From positions 310,001-374,000 of the forward strand of contig NZ_VIUH01000002.1 in assembly GCF_007993865.1 (NCBI RefSeq): DNA of 64,000 nt, written 5' to 3'. The position numbers and the translations under genes were made by a program. Origin of the DNA: Pseudomonas sp. SJZ079 (lineage in GTDB: Bacteria; Pseudomonadota; Gammaproteobacteria; Pseudomonadales; Pseudomonadaceae). Each line of letters opens with the position of its first letter. The stretch's first letter is position 1. Of this stretch, positions 36,197 through 44,703 are shown one piece after another. The notes below the pieces were generated by a model. That model saw nothing but the letters and a program-made list of their open reading frames with translations, was not told the DNA's origin and did not search any database.

Positions 36197-36398
36197 CGGG
36201 AAAAGCAGACCGATTAATTTACATACGACAGAGTGATCGAACCACAAAAATAATCTGCTCGTCTTTCAAACTCCAAGAGCTCGGCACGATTTATTCGAAA
36301 CCCGCGGAGGCCCTCGACAACAAACAACAAGCCCGCGAAATATGCGGGCTTATTGTTGAGCGATGCACCTGACCGGGGCCAGTGCACTGGACAGTGAA
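36197..36398. other. Junction region between intI stub and fdsD
   Basis: Without a convincing gene. The sequence downstream of the intI stub is unlike any integrase part I can recognise. The only structure is the terminator at 36324-36358. Confidence 0.4.
36324..36358 (-). terminator. Terminator of the fds operon
   Basis: AAGCCCGC and GCGGGCTT pair around a 7-base loop, with outer CAACAA/TTGTTG pairing. It sits 40 bases after the fdsD stop on the minus strand, followed by a T/G-rich stretch. The hairpin is strong and the T-run is interrupted. Confidence 0.7.
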
Positions 36399-36647
36399 TC
36401 AGGCGCGCTTGGCCAGCGGTTCGATCTGCTCGCGCAAGCCCTGCATCGCCTCCAGGGCGAAGGCGCTGAGGCCTTCGCCGGCGGTGGCGTCGATGTGCGC
36501 ATAAAGCGCGGTGCGCATCTGCGGGTCCCATTGTTTCTTCAGGTGCAGGGCGAAGTCCGCGCGCGCCTGCTCGGGGTTAGGTTGCGATGCGAAGAAGGTG
36601 CCGATCTGGTTGGCCATCTTGATCAGTTGTGTGGCGTTCATGCCCAT
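36399..36647 (-). CDS. fdsD: Formate dehydrogenase delta subunit (FdsD)
   Basis: An 82-aa small protein with the FdsD pattern LIKMANQIGTFFASQP and a central HLKKQWDPQMRT. It is needed for assembly or activity of the NAD-dependent enzyme in related bacteria. ATG 36647 is preferred over ATG 36641 because AGAGG lies 7 bases upstream of it. It is the last gene of the operon, 75 bases after fdsA. Confidence 0.88.
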   Translation of the reverse strand: MGMNATQLIKMANQIGTFFASQPNPEQARADFALHLKKQWDPQMRTALYAHIDATAGEGLSAFALEAMQGLREQIEPLAKRA

Positions 36648-36722
36648 CTGCGAACCTCTGTGCGGTCGAAGAGCTGAATAGGTGTACCGGCGGGCCGCAC
36701 GACGCGGACCCGCCAGCGGCGC

Positions 36723-39566
36723 TTAGAGCTGGGTCACCTTGATCCTCGGCAGCAGGTCGAGCTGCTCCTTGGTGAAAGCCTGGAACTCGTCCTGCCACTG
36801 CGAAGGCGCTTCCACCTTGCTGATCTGCACGGCGGTGACCTTGTACTCGGGGCAGTTGGTCGCCCAGTCCGAGTTGTCGGTGGTGATCACGTTGGCTCCG
36901 GATTCCGGGTGGTGGAAGGTGGTGTAGACCACCCCCGGCTGCATCCGCTCGGTCACCACCGCACGCATCACCGTCTCGCCGGCGCGGCTGTTGATGCCGA
37001 CCCAGTCGCCGTCCTTGATCCCGCGATCCTCGGCATCCACCGGATGCATTTCCAGCACGTCCTCGGAGTGCCAGGCACCGTTGTCGGTACGGCGGGTCTG
37101 CGCGCCGACGTTGTACTGCGAGAGAATCCGCCCGGTGGTCAGGATCAGCGGGCGCTTGCGCGAGGTGCGCTCCTCGGTGGGGATGTACTCGGTGATCATG
37201 AAGCGACCCTTGCCGCGCACGAAATGGTCCTCGTGCATGATCGGCGTGCCTTCCGGCGCCTCGTCGTTGCACGGCCATTGGATGCTGCCCAGGCGCTCCA
37301 GCTTGGCGTAATTGACCCCGGTGAAGGTCGGCGTCAGGCGGGCGATCTCGTCCATGATCTCGGACGGATGGCTGTAGTTCATCGGGTAACCGAGGGCGTT
37401 GGACAGCGCCACTGTGACTTCCCAGTCTTCCTTGCCCGCCAGCGCCGGCATCACCTTGCGCACCGGCGAGATGCGCCGTTCGGCGTTGGTGAAGGTGCCG
37501 TTCTTCTCGAGGAAGGAGGCGCCCGGCAGGAACACGTGGGCGAACTTGGCGGTTTCGTTGAGGAACAGGTCCTGCACCACCACGCACTCCATGGCCTTCA
37601 GCGCGTCGGTGACGTGCTGGGTGTCCGGGTCGGATTGCGCCGGGTCTTCACCCTGGATGTAGATGCCCTTGAAGGTGCCGGCATGCGCGGCAGCGAGCAT
37701 GTTGGGGATGCGCAGGCCCGGCTCGTCGAGCAGCTTGACGCCCCAGGCCTCTTCGAACTGCGGACGCACCACCGGGTCGGAGACGTGGCGATAGCCCGGC
37801 AGCTCATGGGGGAAGGAGCCCATGTCGCAGGAACCCTGCACGTTGTTCTGCCCGCGCAGCGGGTTGACGCCGACGCCGGTACGGCCGATGTTGCCGGTGG
37901 CCATGGCCAGGTTGGCGATCGCCATCACGGTCGAGGAGCCCTGGCTGTGCTCGGTCACACCGAGGCCGTAGTAGATCGCCGCGTTACCGCCGAGGGCGTA
38001 CAGCCGCGCCGCAGCACGCACTTCGGCCGCCGGCACGCCTGTCGAGGCTTCCAGGGCCTCGGGGCTCTGCCGCTCATCGGCGACGAAATCGCGCCACTGC
38101 TGGAAGGCCTCGGCCTCGCAACGCTCGGCGACGAAGGCCTCGTCGACCAGGCCTTCGGTGACTATGACGTGGCCCAGGCTGTTGAGCAGGGCGACGTTGG
38201 TGCCCGGACGCAGCTGCAGGTGATGATCGGCCTTGATGTGCGGCGAGCGCACCAGGTCGATGCCGCGCGGGTCGGCGACGATCAGGCGGGCGCCTTCACG
38301 CAGACGACGCTTGAGCTGCGAGGCGAATACCGGGTGGCCGTCGGTGGGGTTGGCACCGATCACCAGCACCACGTCGGCGGCCAGCACCGAGTCGAAGTCC
38401 TGGGTCCCGGCGGACTCGCCGAGGGTGACCTTGAGGCCATAGCCGGTCGGCGAATGGCAGACCCGCGCGCAGGTGTCGACGTTGTTGTTGCCGAACGCGG
38501 CACGCACCAGTTTCTGTACCAGGTAGGCTTCTTCGTTGGTGCAGCGCGAGGAGGTCAGCCCGCCGACCGAGTCGCGGCCATACTGCGCCTGGATGTCCTT
38601 GAAGCGCTTGGCGGTGTAGCTGATCGCCTCGTCCCAGCCGACGGTGCGCCAGGGCTGGTCGATGCTCTCGCGGATCATTGGCGCGGCGATGCGGTCCGGG
38701 TGGGTGGCGTAACCCCAGGCGAAACGGCCCTTGACGCAGGAGTGACCGTGGTTGGCGTGGCCATCCTTGTTCGGCACCATGCGCACCACTTCGTTGCCCT
38801 TAACCTCGGCCTTGAACGAGCAGCCGACGCCGCAGTAGGCGCAGGTGGTGATCACGCTGCGCTCGGCCTGACCCATCTCGATCACCGACTTCTCCATCAG
38901 TGTGGCGGTCGGGCAGGCCTGTACGCAGGCGCCGCAGGACACGCACTCGGAGTCGAGGAAATCCTCGTCCTGGCCGGCGGCGACGCGCGAGTCGAAGCCG
39001 CGACCGTCGATGGTCAGGGCGAAGGTGCCCTGCACTTCTTCACAGGCGCGCACGCAGCGGTTGCAGACGATGCACTTGGCCGGATCGTAGCTGAAATAGG
39101 GGTTGGACTCGTCCTTGGCCTCGGCCAGGTGAGTCTTCACCGGGTCGTAGCGCACCTCACGCAGGCCGACCACACCGGCCATGTCCTGCAGCTCGCAGTT
39201 GCCGTTGGCCGAGCAGGTCAGACAGTCCAGCGGGTGGTCGGAGATGTACAGCTCCATGGTGCCGCGGCGCAGTTCGGCCAGCTTCGGGCTCTGCGTGCGC
39301 ACCTTCATGCCGGCTTCCACCGGGGTGGTGCAGGACGCCGGGTAGCCGCGGCGGCCTTCGATTTCCACGGTGCACAGGCGGCAGGAGCCGAACGGCTCGA
39401 GGCTGTCGCTGGCGCACAATTTCGGCACCGAGATGCCGGCCTCTTGCGCGGCGCGCATCACCGAAGTGCCGGCTGGCACTGTGATGGCGGTGCCGTCGAT
39501 TTCCACCGTTACCGGGGCGCCGGTACGGGCTGGGGTGCCATAGTCGAGTTCACGATACAGGGCCAT
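36723..39566 (-). CDS. fdsA: NAD-dependent formate dehydrogenase alpha subunit (FdsA)
   Basis: A 947-aa molybdenum enzyme oxidising formate to CO2. The N-terminal 2Fe-2S domain has C-x4-GSCRLC, a His/Cys 4Fe-4S segment follows (HPLDCLTCSANGNC), and then two ferredoxin-type clusters (CIVCNRC, CVSCGAC). The Mo-bisMGD domain starts at CAYCGVGC. The active-site residue is cysteine, in ARVCHSPTG, not selenocysteine. All cluster ligands look present. It works with FdsB and FdsG, and its sulphido ligand is supplied by FdhD. Confidence 0.95.
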   Translation of the reverse strand: MALYRELDYGTPARTGAPVTVEIDGTAITVPAGTSVMRAAQEAGISVPKLCASDSLEPFGSCRLCTVEIEGRRGYPASCTTPVEAGMKVRTQSPKLAELRRGTMELYISDHPLDCLTCSANGNCELQDMAGVVGLREVRYDPVKTHLAEAKDESNPYFSYDPAKCIVCNRCVRACEEVQGTFALTIDGRGFDSRVAAGQDEDFLDSECVSCGACVQACPTATLMEKSVIEMGQAERSVITTCAYCGVGCSFKAEVKGNEVVRMVPNKDGHANHGHSCVKGRFAWGYATHPDRIAAPMIRESIDQPWRTVGWDEAISYTAKRFKDIQAQYGRDSVGGLTSSRCTNEEAYLVQKLVRAAFGNNNVDTCARVCHSPTGYGLKVTLGESAGTQDFDSVLAADVVLVIGANPTDGHPVFASQLKRRLREGARLIVADPRGIDLVRSPHIKADHHLQLRPGTNVALLNSLGHVIVTEGLVDEAFVAERCEAEAFQQWRDFVADERQSPEALEASTGVPAAEVRAAARLYALGGNAAIYYGLGVTEHSQGSSTVMAIANLAMATGNIGRTGVGVNPLRGQNNVQGSCDMGSFPHELPGYRHVSDPVVRPQFEEAWGVKLLDEPGLRIPNMLAAAHAGTFKGIYIQGEDPAQSDPDTQHVTDALKAMECVVVQDLFLNETAKFAHVFLPGASFLEKNGTFTNAERRISPVRKVMPALAGKEDWEVTVALSNALGYPMNYSHPSEIMDEIARLTPTFTGVNYAKLERLGSIQWPCNDEAPEGTPIMHEDHFVRGKGRFMITEYIPTEERTSRKRPLILTTGRILSQYNVGAQTRRTDNGAWHSEDVLEMHPVDAEDRGIKDGDWVGINSRAGETVMRAVVTERMQPGVVYTTFHHPESGANVITTDNSDWATNCPEYKVTAVQISKVEAPSQWQDEFQAFTKEQLDLLPRIKVTQL

Positions 39567-39581
39567 GAGGACGCCTCCGGA

Positions 39582-41171
39582 TCAGCGGGCTTCGGTGGTG
39601 TCTGGCGACACCCCGAAGTCCTCGGGAAAGTGGTTGAGGGCGCTCATCACCGGATAGGGGGTCATGCCCCCGAGGGCGCAGAGCGAACCGCCGAGCATGG
39701 TGTCGCAGAGACTCTTGAGCAGCTCGATGCGACCCGGTTGCGGACCTTCCGAGCGAGCGACGATGATCTGCTCGAGCAGCTCCTCGCCGCGGGTCGAACC
39801 GATCCGGCAGGGCGTGCATTTGCCACAGGACTCGATGGCGCAGAATTCCATGGCATAGCGCGCCATCTCGGCCAGGTCGACGGTGTCGTCGAACACCACG
39901 ATGCCGCCGTGACCGAGCACCGCACCGAGGGCGGCGAAGGCCTCGTAGTCCAGTGGGGTGTCGAACTGCGATTCCGGCAGGTAGGCACCCAGCGGGCCGC
40001 CGACCTGCACCGCGCGGATCGGCCGGCCGCTGGCCGAGCCGCCGCCGTAGTCATACAGCAGCTCGCGCAGGGTGACGCCGAAGGCCTTCTCGATCAGGCC
40101 GCCACGGGCGATGTTGCCGGTCAGCTGGATCGGCAGGGTGCCGAGCGAGCGGCCCATGCCGAAGTCCTTGTAGTAGGCGCCGCCCTTGTCGAGGATGATC
40201 GGCACCGAGGCCAGGGAGATCACGTTGTTGATCACCGTCGGCTGGCCGAACAGGCCCTCGATGGCCGGCAGCGGCGGCTTCGGCCGCACGGTGCCGCGCT
40301 TGCCTTCGAGGCTTTCCAGCAGCGCTGTCTCCTCGCCACAGATGTAGGCACCGGCGCCGCGACGCAGCTCCAGGTGGAAGGCCCTGCCGCTGCCGAGCAC
40401 GTCGTCGCCCAGGTAGCCGGCGGCGTAGGCGCTGGCGATGGTCGCGGTCAGCGCCGCCTCGGCGTGCGGGTATTCGGAGCGCAGGTAGATGTAGCCCATG
40501 GTCGCGCCGACGGCGAGACCGGCGATGGTCATGCCCTCGATCAATACATAGGGGTCGTCTTCCATCACCATGCGGTCGGAGAAGGTGCCGGAGTCGCCTT
40601 CGTCGGCGTTGCAGACGATGTACTTCTGCGCCGCCTCGCAGCCGGCCACGGTGCGCCACTTGATCCCCGTGGGGAAGGCCGCGCCGCCACGACCGCGCAG
40701 GCCGGATTCGGTGACTTCGGCAACAATGGCCTCGGGCGCCATGCTCAGTGCGCGCTTGAGGCCGCGGTAGCCGTCGTGGGCAATGTAGTCATCCAGCGAC
40801 CAGGGATCGGTGATGCCGGCGCGGGCAAAGGTCAGGCGCTCCTGGCGCTTGAGGTAGTCGATCTCTTCGGTCAGACCCTGGCCCAACGCATGTTCCTTGC
40901 CTTGGAGGAAGCCGGCGTCGAACAGGCCCGGCACGTCCTTGGTCTTGACCGGGCCATAGGCCACGCGCCCGGCCGGGGTGCTGACCTCGACCATGGGCTC
41001 GAGCCAGAACAGCCCGCGCGAGCCATTGCGCACCAGCTTGATGTCCAGGTTGCGCGCCTTGGCCTCGGCGGCGATGGCCTGGGCTACGCGGTCGGCACCC
41101 AGGCTCAGGGCGGTGGCGTCACGCGGCACGTAGACGGTCAAAGTAGCTGCACTCAAAGTCGCCTCGCTCAT
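39582..41171 (-). CDS. fdsB: Formate dehydrogenase beta subunit, NADH-binding (FdsB)
   Basis: A 529-aa NuoF-like flavoprotein that passes electrons from the alpha subunit to NAD+. The first about 120 residues form a thioredoxin-like domain. The NADH/FMN region contains GRGGAAFPTG and ADEGDSGTFSDR, and the 4Fe-4S motif ESCGKCTPCRIG is near the C-terminus. ATG 41171 overlaps fdsG by 4 bases. Confidence 0.94.
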   Translation of the reverse strand: MSEATLSAATLTVYVPRDATALSLGADRVAQAIAAEAKARNLDIKLVRNGSRGLFWLEPMVEVSTPAGRVAYGPVKTKDVPGLFDAGFLQGKEHALGQGLTEEIDYLKRQERLTFARAGITDPWSLDDYIAHDGYRGLKRALSMAPEAIVAEVTESGLRGRGGAAFPTGIKWRTVAGCEAAQKYIVCNADEGDSGTFSDRMVMEDDPYVLIEGMTIAGLAVGATMGYIYLRSEYPHAEAALTATIASAYAAGYLGDDVLGSGRAFHLELRRGAGAYICGEETALLESLEGKRGTVRPKPPLPAIEGLFGQPTVINNVISLASVPIILDKGGAYYKDFGMGRSLGTLPIQLTGNIARGGLIEKAFGVTLRELLYDYGGGSASGRPIRAVQVGGPLGAYLPESQFDTPLDYEAFAALGAVLGHGGIVVFDDTVDLAEMARYAMEFCAIESCGKCTPCRIGSTRGEELLEQIIVARSEGPQPGRIELLKSLCDTMLGGSLCALGGMTPYPVMSALNHFPEDFGVSPDTTEAR

Positions 41172-41662
41172 GCCTGTGCCTCCTGTTCGGCCAGCAGGGC
41201 CAGCAGGCCCTCGGCATCGACGCGGCCGTGCAGCTCGCCGTTGAGCATGGCGTTCGGCGCGCAGGCGCAGTTGCCCAGGCAATACACCGCCTCGAAGGTC
41301 AGGCTGCCGTCTTCGCGGGTCTCACCCAGCTCCAGGCCGAGCTTGCTCTGCAGCTCCGCGGTCAGCGCCTTGACCCCCATCGACTGGCAGGCTTCGGCCT
41401 GGCACAGCTTGAGGTGCTGGCGCCCCGGCGGGCTGGCGCGGAAATCATGGTAAAAACTGACCACCCCGTGCACCTCGGCGCGCGACAGGCAGAGATCCTC
41501 GGCGATCAGCGGCAGCATCTCGGGCGGCACGGCGCCGAGGCGGTCCTGGATGTCGTGGAGGATGGGCAGCAGTGCGCCGGGCTGACCCCGGTGGGCGGTC
41601 AGCACCTCACGGGTAACGGCCTGGCACTGCTCGGGGTCGAAGCGCTGGGGAAGAGTGGCCAT
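41168..41662 (-). CDS. fdsG: Formate dehydrogenase gamma subunit (FdsG)
   Basis: A 164-aa NuoE-like protein carrying a 2Fe-2S cluster through CQAEACQSMG and CLGNCACAPN. It partners FdsB in the diaphorase module. It is the first gene of fdsGBAD. The promoter lies in 41663-41864, shared with the divergent regulator. Confidence 0.94.
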   Translation of the reverse strand: MATLPQRFDPEQCQAVTREVLTAHRGQPGALLPILHDIQDRLGAVPPEMLPLIAEDLCLSRAEVHGVVSFYHDFRASPPGRQHLKLCQAEACQSMGVKALTAELQSKLGLELGETREDGSLTFEAVYCLGNCACAPNAMLNGELHGRVDAEGLLALLAEQEAQA

Positions 41663-41840
41663 GTTCGAAGCTCCAGCCGGCGGGTAAAGCCGGTGCTGTC
41701 TAGGAAATAACTCGACTCACTCACGGCTGATGAGTCGGTTATTTCTGGCGTCACCCTAAAGGGCCGCCACATATGAAATAAAGTTCTTATAATCAGGCTA
41801 AAATTCGCCCGATGACGCAAAGTATCATGGGCCACCCCTC

Positions 41841-41870
41841 GATCAAATATGAAGTACCGAGCATATGATC
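41841..41870. promoter_or_regulatory. Operator-like inverted repeat at the regulator start
   Basis: GATCAAATATG (41841-41851) and CATATGATC (41862-41870) are complementary except for one extra A. The right arm covers the regulator start codon at 41865. It is a candidate autoregulatory site in the shared control region. Confidence 0.5.
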
Positions 41871-42953
41871 CGCATCGAAATCCAGCCACGCTGGCGCTTC
41901 CACCAAAACGACGGCAGCAGCCTCGACCCGCAGGGCCTGGCGCTGCTGCAGGCGGTACACGACACCGGCAAGCTGACCGAGGCCGCCGCCCGCGCCGGCT
42001 ACTCCTATCGGCATGCCTGGAACCTGCTGGGCAAGTGGCAGGAGTTCTTCGGTACTCCACTGATCATCCTGGAACGCGGCAAGGGTGCGCACCTGGCCCC
42101 GCTCGGCGAGAAACTGCTGTGGGCCGACCAACGGATACGCGCGCGCCTGTCGCCGCAACTGGACAACCTGGCCGGTGAGCTGGAGCTGGAGCTGAATAGA
42201 GTGCTGCAGGCGAGCAACCCCGGCCTGCGCATCCACGCCAGTCACGGTTTCGCCGTGGCCGCGTTGCGCGAATGGCTGGAGCAGGATTCCAGCTGGCAAT
42301 GGGAGGTGCAGTTTCGCAGCGGCAGCGAGGCGATGATCGCCCTGCAACGCCACGACTGCGAGGTGGCCGGCCTGCATGTGCCCTCAGGGCCGCTCGGCGC
42401 CCTGAGCATGAGCCGTATCCAGCCCTGGCTGCGCGCCGACCAACGGGTGATCACCTTCGTCGTGCGCACCCAGGGGCTGATCCTCGCCCCCGGCAACCCG
42501 CAGGGCGTCCATGCCCTGGCCGACCTGCTGCGCGGCGACTTGCGCTTCGTCAACCGCGAGCAGGGCTCCGGCACACGCATGCTGCTGGAAGGCCTGCTGC
42601 GCCGCGACAACCTGGACAGTGCGGCGATCAATGGCTTCCACAACGAGGAATTCACCCATGCGGCGGTGGCCGCCTACGTCGCCAGTGGCATGGCCGACGC
42701 CGGCTTCGGTGTCGAGGCGGCGGCGCGTCAGTTCGGCCTGACCTTCATCCCCATGGCCCGCGAACACTACTGTTTGCTGTGCCGCGAGGACAGCCTGCAG
42801 CTACCGGCCATGGGTGCGTTGCTCAAGGTGCTGCAGAACCCCGAGTTCCAGGCGCGCATCGCCCAGCTACCGGGTTACGCCCTGAGCCGCCCCGGCGAGG
42901 TGCTGCCGCTGACCCAGGCACTGGAACAGTGGCGCAAGGAGAGCCTGCTGTAA
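41865..42953 (+). CDS. HTH regulator with periplasmic-binding-like effector domain, linked to fds
   Basis: A 362-aa cytoplasmic regulator. The first about 110 residues form a ModE/LysR-type winged helix (KLTEAAARAGYSYRHAWNLLGKW). The rest is a PBP-like ligand domain (FVNREQGSGTRMLLEGLL, AAYVASGMADAGFGVEAAA), as in MoeA/ModE-associated substrate-binding regulators of the PF12727 type. It is transcribed away from fdsGBAD. The ligand may be molybdate, an anion such as formate, or another small molecule; the sequence does not decide. Confidence 0.8.
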   Translation: MIRIEIQPRWRFHQNDGSSLDPQGLALLQAVHDTGKLTEAAARAGYSYRHAWNLLGKWQEFFGTPLIILERGKGAHLAPLGEKLLWADQRIRARLSPQLDNLAGELELELNRVLQASNPGLRIHASHGFAVAALREWLEQDSSWQWEVQFRSGSEAMIALQRHDCEVAGLHVPSGPLGALSMSRIQPWLRADQRVITFVVRTQGLILAPGNPQGVHALADLLRGDLRFVNREQGSGTRMLLEGLLRRDNLDSAAINGFHNEEFTHAAVAAYVASGMADAGFGVEAAARQFGLTFIPMAREHYCLLCREDSLQLPAMGALLKVLQNPEFQARIAQLPGYALSRPGEVLPLTQALEQWRKESLL

Positions 42954-43314
42954 TGGGTTGAGTAGCAATAGGCAGGAGACAGGCGCAGGGCGCTGTTGGC
43001 GGCTCGGCGCATCTTCTTGGCCAGCGCTCGCGCTACATGCGGGCGATCGACTCTTGACGACTAGATGCCTCGCACAAGTGCGTTCGCTTGAGGACGAGTC
43101 GACGCAGCAAAGTGCCAGCACTGCCAACCTGAAAATACCAGCCAAAGGCAATGAACCAAGAAGCCTCTGACCCACCCAAAGCCCTTAAGTTCTCCCTTAA
43201 AAACAAATATTTACCAACCTTGAACAAAGTCATGCAGCTCGTCGGCAGAGGCTTGCGCAGACCCCGAGAGGCAACGAGGATCGCGGCCATGTCCACACGG
43301 AGGTTCTCCTCACC
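42954..43314. other. Intergenic region before the glycine-zipper genes
   Basis: About 360 bases with no convincing gene. The end contains GGAG-GTT-CTCC just before ATG 43315, so the ribosome-binding site can pair with the bases next to it. AT-rich bases near 43190-43220 may hold a promoter. Confidence 0.4.
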
Positions 43315-43797
43315 ATGAAGTACTCCTCGATGCTTGTTCTGTCCCTGAGCCTGGCCAGTAGCGCCGCGTTCGCGGGTAATACCTCAGCCGGTATTGGCGG
43401 CGCCCTGGGTGGGGTGCTCGGCGCGGTGGTCGGCCAGCAGGTCGGCGGCAACACCGGCGGTGCCATTGGTGCCGGCGTCGGCGGTGCGGCTGGCAGCGTG
43501 GTCGGTGCCGACCGCCACAGCCGTACCGAAGCGGCCATCGGCGGCGCCCTCGGCGGCGCCGGCGGCAACGTGATCGGCCGGCAACTCGGCGGCACCAGCG
43601 GCAGCCTAATCGGCGCGGCCCTCGGTGGCGGTGCCGGCGGCGCCCTGGGCAACAACTACGGCGGCCGCGACGACGATCGTCGCTATTACCGCGACGACCG
43701 TCGCTACTACCGCGATGATCACCACCACGGCCACAAGCACCACAAGCACGGCAAGCGCTACGGCTGGCACCACGGCCACGACGATCACGACGACTGA
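43315..43797 (+). CDS. Glycine-zipper protein with His-rich tail (paralogue 1)
   Basis: A 160-aa secreted protein. The signal peptide ends after AFA at about residue 20. Residues 22-112 are glycine-zipper repeats (GGALGGVLGAVVGQQVGG and similar), which usually form membrane-embedded helix hairpins. Two RRYYRDD units follow, then a tail with 11 histidines among about 27 residues. A metal-binding role for the tail is inference. The next gene is a paralogue. Confidence 0.7.
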   Translation: MKYSSMLVLSLSLASSAAFAGNTSAGIGGALGGVLGAVVGQQVGGNTGGAIGAGVGGAAGSVVGADRHSRTEAAIGGALGGAGGNVIGRQLGGTSGSLIGAALGGGAGGALGNNYGGRDDDRRYYRDDRRYYRDDHHHGHKHHKHGKRYGWHHGHDDHDD

Positions 43798-44032
43798 TCG
43801 CCCTGGTGAAGTTCAAGCCCAGTGCGTGACCACGGATGACCGCCCCTCCAGCCCACGGAGGGGAACTTCCTGATCAATCAGCACCTAACCTACTGTTGCC
43901 CATGCCTGTGCAAGCCGTCCGCTCAGCCGAGCGGCCGCAGGATGAGCCACACAGACTGACAACCGTCCGCAGCGGCGTTCGCCGTTGACAGCCCCGTAAT
44001 CCGGGCATCCGATTCTTTTTGAGGTCTTCCCT

Positions 44033-44473
44033 ATGCGCACATTCACTTCCGCGCTGCTACTGAGCGCCCTGAGCATACCGGCCGCCTTTGCCGGCGATAA
44101 CACCAAGGTCGCCATCGGCAGCGGCGTCGGTGGCGTCCTCGGCAACGTGATCGGCCAACAAGTCGGCGGCAGCACCGGCGCGGCGGTCGGTGCCGGGGTT
44201 GGCGGCGCGGCGGGCGGAGTCATCACCGCGCGTGACGGCAACAAGACCGAAGCGGCTCTAGGCGGTGGCCTAGGCGCCGCGGGCGGCTCGGTGATCGGCG
44301 GCAAGCTCGGCGGCAGCACCGGTTCGACCATCGGTGCCGGCCTCGGTGGTGCCGCCGGCGGTGCACTGGGCAACGAGATGGCCAACGACAACCGCCGTGA
44401 CAGCTATGACAGCCATGGTCATGACTACGACCATGGACATAAGCACAAACACAAGAAGCACAAACACCACTGA
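44033..44473 (+). CDS. Glycine-zipper protein with His/Lys-rich tail (paralogue 2)
   Basis: A 146-aa paralogue of the preceding gene, with signal peptide to about residue 20 (AFA), the same zipper segments (VGGVLGNVIGQQVGGSTG, GGSVIGGKLGG), then a tail with nine histidines alternating with lysine. The RRYYRDD repeats are absent. It lies 235 bases downstream with its own leader, so it may be separately transcribed. The pair looks like a tandem duplication. Confidence 0.7.
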   Translation: MRTFTSALLLSALSIPAAFAGDNTKVAIGSGVGGVLGNVIGQQVGGSTGAAVGAGVGGAAGGVITARDGNKTEAALGGGLGAAGGSVIGGKLGGSTGSTIGAGLGGAAGGALGNEMANDNRRDSYDSHGHDYDHGHKHKHKKHKHH

Positions 44474-44493
44474 GAGCCCGAAGCTGCCCAGCC

Positions 44494-44660
44494 CCGTAGG
44501 CTGGGTTAGCGGCGCATGCCACTGGCGTGCCGACGACACATCTTCCGCACGCCGCGTAACCCGGCATGGCATCGACGCACACAGCGCACTGCCGGGTTAC
44601 GCCGCGCCAGAACCGGCGGCGTGGCCGGAGCACCGCGCCGGCGGCTAACCCAGCCTACGG
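44494..44660. repeat. Nested inverted repeat
   Basis: The outer arms CCGTAGGCTGGGTTAGC (44494-44510) and GCTAACCCAGCCTACGG (44644-44660) are exact complements. Inner CGTAACCCGGCA and TGCCGGGTTACG also pair. It is a REP-type element about 167 bases long between convergent genes. Confidence 0.75.
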
Positions 44661-44703
44661 ACTTGGCCTCTGCAGGCCTTCTGCTGCCTGTGCCTCATAC
44701 GGA

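Noticed and set aside
36909..41453. 1514-codon open frame antisense to the fds genes
   Set aside because: It lies opposite the clearly coding fdsA/fdsB/fdsG. Its protein is a low-complexity His/Gly/Ala-rich sequence, as expected from high-GC codon bias on the other strand.
43310..44633. Antisense frames opposite the glycine-zipper genes
   Set aside because: Repetitive composition mirrors the GGC/GCC-rich zipper codons.
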